Shown here: positions 6,693 through 10,705 of the stretch, in pieces
Layout: each line of letters starts with the position of its first letter
Numbering within the stretch: the first letter of the stretch is position 1
Source of the DNA: Pseudomonadota bacterium
GTDB taxonomy: Bacteria; Pseudomonadota; Gammaproteobacteria; Xanthomonadales; Xanthomonadaceae
Assembly: GCA_023425225.1 (NCBI GenBank)
Contig: JAFADB010000133.1
Coordinates: 1-10,705, forward strand
Reading direction: 5' to 3'
Length of the DNA stretch: 10,705 nt
Notes under the pieces: generated by a model
Databases searched by the model: none
What the model was told of the DNA's origin: nothing
Seen by the model: only the letters and a program-made list of their open reading frames with translations
Made by a program: the position numbers and the translations under genes

Positions 6693-6764
6693 TCAAAGCC
6701 CCTTGGCGGCCTGGGCGACCGCGCGGAACAGCGCGCGGCCCGTGTTCATGGTTTACTGCCATTA
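6693..6764 (-). pseudogene. trpE: Untranslated in-frame C-terminal remnant of trpE
   Basis: Reading on in the trpE frame past the first stop gives stop-W-Q-stop-T-M-N-T-G-R-A-L-F-R-A-V-A-Q-A-A-K-G-L and then TGA at 6693-6695. Family members have E-x-x-E-T-x-N-K-x-R-A-x-x-R-A here. So both glutamates are now TAA, and the lysine (codon 477) has become Thr (ACG), while the rest is well conserved. Without the stops the protein would be 492 residues, the normal size, and would end one base before the next gene (TGACATG). The reading frame is unchanged, so only substitutions are needed to explain it. Confidence 0.85.
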
Positions 6765-8171
6765 CAGGTCCGGGTCGGAGTCGTAGACCACGCCGCCGCC
6801 GGCCTGCACGTACAGGTAGCCGTCCTGGATGACGGCGGTGCGGATGGCGATGGCGGTGTCGGCATCGCCATGCCAGCCGATGTAGCCGACCGCGCCGGAA
6901 TAGACGTTGCGACGCACCGGCTCCAGCTCGCGGATGATCTCCAGCGCGCGGATCTTCGGCGCGCCGGACACGGTGCCGGCGGGGAAGGTGGCGCGCAGCA
7001 CGTCGGCGTAGCTCAGGCCGTCCTTCAGCGTGCCGGTGACCTCGCTGACGATGTGCATGACGTGGCTGTAGCGCTCGATCACGAACGAGGCGGTGACCTC
7101 GACCGTGCCCGGCTCGGCGACGCGGCCGACGTCGTTGCGGCCCAGGTCGATCAGCATCACATGCTCGGCGCGCTCCTTGGGATCGGCCAGCAGCTCGGCC
7201 TCCAGCGCGGCGTCCTCCTCCGGCGTGGCGCCGCGGCGGCGGGTGCCAGCGATCGGGCGCACGGTGACCACCCCGCCCTGCAGCCGCGCCAGGATCTCCG
7301 GCGAGGAGCCGACCACCTGGGTGCCGCCGACGTCGATGAAGTACATGTACGGCGACGGGTTGAGCGCGCGCAGGGCGCGGTAGACGTCCACCGGGCGGGC
7401 GCGGAACGGCACCCGCAGGCGCTGGCTCGGCACCACCTGGAAGATGTCGCCGGCGCGCACGTACGCCTGCGCCCGGCGTACCACGTCGTGGTACTGCTCG
7501 CGGGTGAAGGAGGAGCGGAAGTCGTCCTCGTCGATGGCGTCGGAGACCTGCGACTGGGGGTAGCCGGCGCCGGCCTGGCGCAGCCGGTGCGCCAGTTCGT
7601 CCAGGCGGCGGTTGGCGCGCGCCCAGGCCTGTGGCTGGCGCGGATCGGCGTGCACGATCAGGTACAGCCGGCCCATGAGGTTGTCGAACACCGCCAGTTC
7701 CTCGGACTGCATCAGCAGGATGTCCGGGGTGCCCAGCTCGTCGGGCTTGTCGCCGGCGGCCAGGCGCGGCTCGATGTAGCCGATGCACTCGAAGCCGAAC
7801 CAGCCCACCAGCCCGCCGGTGAAGCCCGGCAGGCCCTCGATCTTCGGCACCGAGCAGGCCGCGCGCAGGCGCTCGACCTCGGCCAGCGGATCGGCGACGT
7901 GGCGCGTTTCCACCACCTCGCCGTACTCGCTGGTTTCCAGCGTGTGGCCGCGGAAGCTGTACACGCGCCGCGCCGGCAGGCCGATGATCGAGTAGCGGCC
8001 GAAGCGCTCGCCGCCCTCGACCGATTCGAACAGGTAGGTATACGGGCCGTCGGCGAGCTTGAGGTAGACCGAAAGCGGCGTGTCCAGATCGGACAGCACT
8101 TCGCGCACGACGGGGACGAAGTTGTAGGGGCCTTCAGCGGCCTGCTGCTGGAATTGCTCGAACGTGATCAA
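6762..8171 (-). CDS. trpE: Anthranilate synthase component I, truncated by premature stops
   Basis: Chorismate-binding subunit that makes anthranilate with ammonia from TrpG. 469 residues are read from a TTG start at 8171, which has AAGGA 8 bases upstream; an in-frame ATG at 8216 would add 15 unconserved residues. Seen: the feedback-site-type YLFES (46-50), FECIGY, SPEIL, PIAGTRRRG, the first Mg2+ glutamates Glu333 and Glu336 in KERAEHVMLIDLGRND, His373, Thr400 in AGTVSGAPK, Arg444 and Gly460. These match enterobacterial TrpE residues 358, 361, 398, 425, 469 and 485 with a constant offset of 25. The frame stops at codon 470 (TAA, 6762-6764) and again at 473 (TAA, 6753-6755), exactly the positions of Mg2+ ligands Glu495 and Glu498. 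The rest of the C-terminus continues in frame to 6693. As written, the product should be inactive. First gene of the trp cluster. Confidence 0.93.
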   Translation of the reverse strand: MITFEQFQQQAAEGPYNFVPVVREVLSDLDTPLSVYLKLADGPYTYLFESVEGGERFGRYSIIGLPARRVYSFRGHTLETSEYGEVVETRHVADPLAEVERLRAACSVPKIEGLPGFTGGLVGWFGFECIGYIEPRLAAGDKPDELGTPDILLMQSEELAVFDNLMGRLYLIVHADPRQPQAWARANRRLDELAHRLRQAGAGYPQSQVSDAIDEDDFRSSFTREQYHDVVRRAQAYVRAGDIFQVVPSQRLRVPFRARPVDVYRALRALNPSPYMYFIDVGGTQVVGSSPEILARLQGGVVTVRPIAGTRRRGATPEEDAALEAELLADPKERAEHVMLIDLGRNDVGRVAEPGTVEVTASFVIERYSHVMHIVSEVTGTLKDGLSYADVLRATFPAGTVSGAPKIRALEIIRELEPVRRNVYSGAVGYIGWHGDADTAIAIRTAVIQDGYLYVQAGGGVVYDSDPDL

Positions 8172-8295
8172 GACGGCTTTCCTTCCGGGGGCTTTGCACC
8201 TGGAAACAGGTGACATGACGGACGACGGCTACGGGCCACCATCGCCACGCGCGGCGAGCGGAAGGAAGGAAACGTGGGGTCGTCAGGCTGGGCAC
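8172..8295 (-). promoter_or_regulatory. trpE leader with Trp codons and anti-Shine-Dalgarno tract
   Basis: Minus-strand leader of trpE. A possible leader peptide begins at GTG 8295 and has TGG-CGA-TGG-TGG at codons 17-20 (8236-8247); its frame runs on to a TGA at 8134-8136, inside trpE. Just before the Trp codons lies the tract TTTCCTTCCTTCCG (8272 down to 8259), which can pair over 9 bases, in two registers, with CGGAAGGAAA (8187 down to 8178) covering the trpE Shine-Dalgarno. Between them is a perfect hairpin, CACCTG-TTTC-CAGGTG (8197-8212). A second small frame, ATG 8242, ends in a TGA overlapping the trpE start as TTGA. There is no T-run, so transcriptional attenuation is unlikely. The regulatory reading is inference. 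Confidence 0.4.
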
Positions 8296-8301
8296 GGCGC
8301 T

Positions 8302-8332
8302 ACTTTACCGCAACTGCCCGGCCAGCGACCAA
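8302..8332 (-). promoter_or_regulatory. Weak candidate trpE promoter
   Basis: On the minus strand, TTGGTC (8327-8332) and TAAAGT (8302-8307) are separated by 19 bases, which is longer than ideal. If used, transcription would begin near 8295, at or very close to the GTG of the candidate leader peptide. A small hairpin, CGGGG-AGAC-TCCCG (8337-8350, one G-U), lies just upstream, behind the lipid kinase stop codon, and could mark the end of that gene's transcript. Confidence 0.3.
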
Positions 8333-8374
8333 GGCGCGGGGAGACTCCCGGCTCCTGGAAGCCCGTTATGTGCC

Positions 8375-9304
8375 TCAGCGCGACAGCAGCGCGCACGCCG
8401 GCGGCAGGTGCATGCGCAGGCGCCGTGCCACGCACTGGATGTGGAACAGCCGCGCCTTCTCCGGTTCGCCGTCCAGGTTCAGCGTCAGCGGCCGTTCGGC
8501 CTCGATGCGCAGCCACGGCAGCCGTGCCTGCACCGCCAACCGGTCCAGCGCCGCCGCCTTGCCGCCGGAGATCAGCGCGCCCAGCGTGCCGGACACCTCG
8601 CCGACCAGGTCCGGGATGACGGTCAGGTCCAGCAGGCCGTCGTCGAGCAGCGCATCCGGACACAGCATCTGCCCGCCGCCGGCCTGGCGGCCGTTGCCGA
8701 TGCCCAGCGCGATGAAATCGCCGTGCCAGGCGAAATCCGGGCCTTCGACACGTGCGCGGATGGGCTCGATGCGCCCCAGCCGGGCCAGGCCGGTGACCAG
8801 GTAGGCCAGTCCGCCGAGCATTTTCTTCAGGCCGTCGTCGGTCTCCACCGTGACCTGGGTACCGAAGCCGCCGCTGGCCAGGTTGATGCACCAGTGCATG
8901 GCATCGTCGGCCTGCACCTGCAGCAGGTCGATGGCCACCGGCGGCCGCGTCGCGACCAGCGCCAGCGCCTCGTGCGGCGGCTCGGGCACGCCGGCGGCGG
9001 TGGCGAAGTCGTTGGCGGTGCCCAGCGGCACCAGGCCGAGCGCGGGCACCGCCTCGGCCGGCTCGCCGTGTCCGGCCAGCGCGGCGGCGACCTCGCCCAG
9101 GGTGCCGTCGCCACCGGCCGCGATCACGCTGTCGGCGCCGGCGGCGATGGCCTCGTCCACGTAGCGCGCCGCATCGCCGGTTTCCCAGGTCACGCGCACC
9201 GACAGCTCGATGCCCCGCTTGCGCCACCCGGCCACCGCCTCGCGCAATGCGTGGTTGCCGGCGGACTTGCCGTTGAGGATCAGGTACCAGCGCGCTTGCG
9301 GCAT
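8375..9304 (-). CDS. yegS: YegS-type lipid kinase (diacylglycerol kinase catalytic family)
   Basis: Predicted ATP-dependent lipid kinase of the YegS/BmrU family; E. coli YegS phosphorylates phosphatidylglycerol in vitro, but the natural substrate is unsettled. The product has 309 residues, about the usual length. Seen: an N-terminal nucleotide-binding domain with LILNGKS (8-14) and the signature AAGGDGTLGEV (62-72), PLGTANDFA (93-101), GFGTQV, then a beta-sandwich domain with GNGRQAGGGQMLCPDALLDDGLLDL (204-227) and the catalytic LDGEP (Asp278, Glu280). There is no signal peptide or membrane helix, so it is probably a cytoplasmic or peripheral membrane protein. The start is uncertain: ATG 9313 lies nine bases upstream in frame, but ATG 9304 has ACGGA at a workable distance and gives the family start MPQARWYLILNGKS. 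It lies upstream of trpE on the same strand with a 203-base gap, so it is probably a separate transcript. Confidence 0.92.
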   Translation of the reverse strand: MPQARWYLILNGKSAGNHALREAVAGWRKRGIELSVRVTWETGDAARYVDEAIAAGADSVIAAGGDGTLGEVAAALAGHGEPAEAVPALGLVPLGTANDFATAAGVPEPPHEALALVATRPPVAIDLLQVQADDAMHWCINLASGGFGTQVTVETDDGLKKMLGGLAYLVTGLARLGRIEPIRARVEGPDFAWHGDFIALGIGNGRQAGGGQMLCPDALLDDGLLDLTVIPDLVGEVSGTLGALISGGKAAALDRLAVQARLPWLRIEAERPLTLNLDGEPEKARLFHIQCVARRLRMHLPPACALLSR

Positions 9305-9333
9305 TGCATGCATTCCGTGGGGAAGGAAGCGGG

Positions 9334-9375
9334 AAAACTAGCAGCCCGGTTCGCGCCGCGTCGTGAACCGGGCTG
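9334..9375 (-). terminator. 11-bp perfect hairpin, possible terminator after the lactonase gene
   Basis: CAGCCCGGTTC (9342-9352) and GAACCGGGCTG (9365-9375) form a perfect 11-bp stem with a 12-base loop. On the minus strand the stem is followed by CTAG and then TTTT (9334-9337), so it could end transcripts coming from the lactonase gene about 130 bases after its stop. The short, displaced T-run makes it a mediocre intrinsic terminator. Its right arm shares three bases with the PHO-box-like element. Confidence 0.45.
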
Positions 9376-9390
9376 TCATCGCGGTGTCAT
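9373..9390 (+). promoter_or_regulatory. PHO-box-like direct repeat
   Basis: CTGTCAT-CGCG-GTGTCAT: two heptamers with an 11-base period. This is the layout of the PhoB-binding PHO box (CTGTCAT, 4 bases, CTGTCAT), with a single mismatch in the second half. The repeats point to the right. Eleven bases after the box is GAACAT (9401-9406), a weak -10 at the position expected for a PhoB-activated promoter, giving a start near 9413. No protein gene lies downstream on that strand. Confidence 0.45.
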
Positions 9391-9412
9391 CGATGCCCCG
9401 GAACATGGGAGG

Positions 9413-9499
9413 CCATAGCAAGGACGACGGGCGGAGGCAGGATCAGCCTCCAACAGTTTCCGATGCCGTACCGGCCCCTCCCCCGGTGCGGCATTTTTT
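9413..9499 (+). ncRNA. Candidate small RNA, possibly phosphate-regulated
   Basis: About 87 bases lie between the predicted start of the PHO-box promoter and a strong intrinsic terminator. Two hairpins are visible: GGAGGC (9433-9438) pairing with GCCTCC (9446-9451) around a 7-base loop, and the terminator stem. A single-stranded linker, AACAGTTTCCG, separates them. The terminator loop is C-rich (CCCCTCCC), able to pair with GGAGG-type ribosome binding sites. No convincing open frame is present. Promoter plus hairpin plus terminator is the usual anatomy of a bacterial sRNA, but expression is not shown, and I recognise no known family. Confidence 0.4.
9463..9499 (+). terminator. Strong intrinsic terminator on the plus strand
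   Basis: ATGCCGTACCGG (9463-9474) pairs with CCGGTGCGGCAT (9483-9494) over 12 bp with one G-U, with an 8-base loop CCCCTCCC. Six T residues follow on the plus strand (9494-9499, the first within the stem). On the minus strand the hairpin has no T-run after it, only an A-run before it, so it is built to stop rightward transcription. The only adjacent gene, the lactonase, runs leftward and ends 5 bases away. Confidence 0.75.
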
Positions 9500-9504
9500 G
9501 TTGC

Positions 9505-10656
9505 TCAGGGCAGGAACTTCAGGTCCGACGGCGCGGCCACCTCGACCTGCTGCAGCGTGCGCCCGAGCAGGCCGGTGGCCGGGTCGCGCTCGATCACCAC
9601 GATGCGGTCCTCGCCCTGCGCGGCCACCAGCAGCTGGCGGCCGCCCGGGGCGATGGCGAATTCGCGCGGCTGGCGCCCCTCGGTGGCACGGCGCTGCAGC
9701 TGGCGCAGGCTGCCGTCGCGCGGATCGACGGCGAACATGACGATGTGGTTGTCGCCGCCGCGGTTGACCGCGTACAGGAAGCGGCCGTCGTCGGACAGGT
9801 GGATCGCGCCGGCACCGTTGTCGCCGGCGAATCCCGGCGCGAACAGGTCCAGCACCTCGCGCAGCGCCAGCCGGCCATTGGCATAGTTCAGCACCGCGAC
9901 CTGGCCGCTCATCTCCAGCGTCAGGTAGGCATGGCGACCGGAGGTGTCGAACACCAGGTGGCGCGGGCCGCTGCCGGGCGGCAACGCCACGAACGGCACC
10001 GGCGCCGGGCGCAGCGGGCGCTCGGCACTGGCCTGTGGGTCGTAGCGATAACTGTAGACGCGGTCGCCGCCGAGATCGGCCACCAGCAGATGACGTCCGT
10101 CCGGCGCCATCGTCGCCGAATGGATGTGCGCCGAGACCTGGCGCTCGCGGTCCACGCCGCTGGCCTGGTAGCTGCTCAGCTGGGTCGGCGGCTGCAGGCT
10201 GCCGTCCGCGGCCACCGGCACCACCGCCAGCGTGCCGCCGGGATCGGCATGCACCGAGTAGTTGGCGACGAACAGGTAGCGGCCGTCCGGGCTGAGCGCG
10301 GCGTGGGTGGGCTCGTCGCCGAGGCTGGGCACCTGGCCATCGGGCTCGAGCCGGTGGCTGACCGGGTCCAGCCGCAAGCGGCTGACGCGGCCGACCGGAT
10401 CGGGTTGGCCGGGGCCGTTCTCGTTGACCGCGTAGACATGGCGGCGATCGGGGGCGACCACCAGCCACGACGGGTTGTGCAGCTGTACGGTCTGCCATGG
10501 CTTTGCCTCCAGCTGGCCACTGGCCGGATCGAAGCGGAACACGTAGATGCCGGGGCGGCCGTCACGGGTATAGGAACCGACCAGCAGGTCCAGCGGTGCG
10601 GACATGGCGATGGCCGGGGTGGCGGCCAGCGTGGCGATCAGCAGGAAACGGAACAT
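9505..10656 (-). CDS. Exported lactonase-family beta-propeller protein (Pgl-like)
   Basis: A 383-residue protein of the cycloisomerase-2 / 6-phosphogluconolactonase beta-propeller family (Pfam lactonase type), which includes E. coli Pgl. Seen: a hydrophobic N-terminal signal peptide (about 1-20, cleavage likely near AIA or MSA), then the first blade LLVGSYTRDGRPGIYVFRFD and repeated blade motifs: HVYAVNENG (73-81), DEPTHAALSPDGRYLFVANY (114-133), HIHSATMAPDGRHLLVADLGGD (177-198), PRHLVFDTSGRHAYLTLE (231-248), GAIHLSDDGRFLYAVNRG (283-300) and PREFAIAPGGRQLLVAAQG (330-348). This fits a seven-bladed propeller. Because it is exported, it is unlikely to act on cytoplasmic 6-phosphogluconolactone; a periplasmic sugar lactone is possible, but the substrate is unknown. 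ATG 10656 has GGAGG 8 bases upstream. Single gene. Confidence 0.88.
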   Translation of the reverse strand: MFRFLLIATLAATPAIAMSAPLDLLVGSYTRDGRPGIYVFRFDPASGQLEAKPWQTVQLHNPSWLVVAPDRRHVYAVNENGPGQPDPVGRVSRLRLDPVSHRLEPDGQVPSLGDEPTHAALSPDGRYLFVANYSVHADPGGTLAVVPVAADGSLQPPTQLSSYQASGVDRERQVSAHIHSATMAPDGRHLLVADLGGDRVYSYRYDPQASAERPLRPAPVPFVALPPGSGPRHLVFDTSGRHAYLTLEMSGQVAVLNYANGRLALREVLDLFAPGFAGDNGAGAIHLSDDGRFLYAVNRGGDNHIVMFAVDPRDGSLRQLQRRATEGRQPREFAIAPGGRQLLVAAQGEDRIVVIERDPATGLLGRTLQQVEVAAPSDLKFLP

Positions 10657-10697
10657 GGGGCGGGCCTCCCGGGCGGAGCCGGTGCATGAAAGGCTCG

Positions 10698-10703
10698 ATT
10701 ATC
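10698..10703 (-). promoter_or_regulatory. Possible -10 element of the lactonase-family gene
   Basis: GATAAT on the minus strand, about 40 bases upstream of the ATG, matches the -10 consensus at five of six positions. Its -35 partner would lie beyond the window edge, so the promoter cannot be confirmed here. Confidence 0.35.
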
Positions 10704-10705
10704 CA

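Noticed and set aside
6753..6764. Stop-codon recoding or programmed readthrough of the two TAA codons in trpE
   Set aside because: No other gene in the window has an in-frame TAA, the lineage uses the standard code, and readthrough of two UAA codons within 12 bases would be extremely inefficient. Mutation or sequence error is simpler.
6693..6764. Frameshift as the cause of the trpE truncation
   Set aside because: The conserved tail continues in the same frame on both sides of the stops, so no insertion or deletion is needed.
8172..8216. ATG at 8216 as the start of trpE
   Set aside because: The added residues (MSPVSRCKAPGRKAV) are unlike the family N-terminus and cover the Shine-Dalgarno; TTG 8171 with AAGGA 8 bases upstream gives the conserved ITFEQF start.
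8172..8300. Classical transcriptional attenuator upstream of trpE
   Set aside because: There is no terminator hairpin followed by a T-run between the candidate leader and trpE; only a translational mechanism remains plausible.

Overview
The window is very GC-rich and gene-dense, and its proteins look like those of the Xanthomonadaceae, most probably a Xanthomonas. The main reasons are the Clp-type CRP homologue next to speD, the protein sequences of the trp genes, and the heptanucleotide (GGGAATA)n and REP-like intergenic repeats. This assignment rests on recognition, not on a database search. I see no tRNA, rRNA, insertion sequence, phage gene or CRISPR array.

Layout. At the left edge is the 5' part of speD (minus strand, running out of the window). 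It is divergent from clp (plus strand), the global regulator of virulence genes in this group. A gene-free stretch of about 310 bases follows, with tandem hairpins behind clp and a heptanucleotide repeat at its right end. From 8171 down to 1789 runs one minus-strand cluster: trpE, a threonine-aldolase-like PLP enzyme, trpG, a DUF1543 protein, trpD, trpC and a PgpC-like HAD phosphatase. Junctions are mostly 1-2 bases or overlapping; the one real break is 156 bases between trpD and trpC, which holds a REP-like inverted repeat. Upstream of trpE lies a leader of about 125 nt with possible regulatory features. Further right are a YegS-type lipid kinase and an exported beta-propeller lactonase-family protein, both minus strand.

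How the genes work together. TrpE and TrpG form anthranilate synthase, TrpD transfers phosphoribosyl to anthranilate, and TrpC forms indole-3-glycerol phosphate. trpF, trpB and trpA are not here. The aldolase-like and DUF1543 genes are embedded so tightly that they must be co-transcribed with the pathway.

Most notable observations. (1) trpE as given is broken near its 3' end by two in-frame TAA codons that sit exactly where the two C-terminal Mg2+-binding glutamates of anthranilate synthase belong; the conserved C-terminal tail continues in the same frame beyond them. This is either a real null allele or a sequence error. (2) Between the lactonase and lipid-kinase genes, the plus strand carries a PHO-box-like element, then about 87 bases with two hairpins, ending in a strong intrinsic terminator: a candidate phosphate-regulated small RNA. 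(3) The trpE leader has three Trp codons within four and a pyrimidine tract complementary to the trpE Shine-Dalgarno, suggesting translational attenuation.
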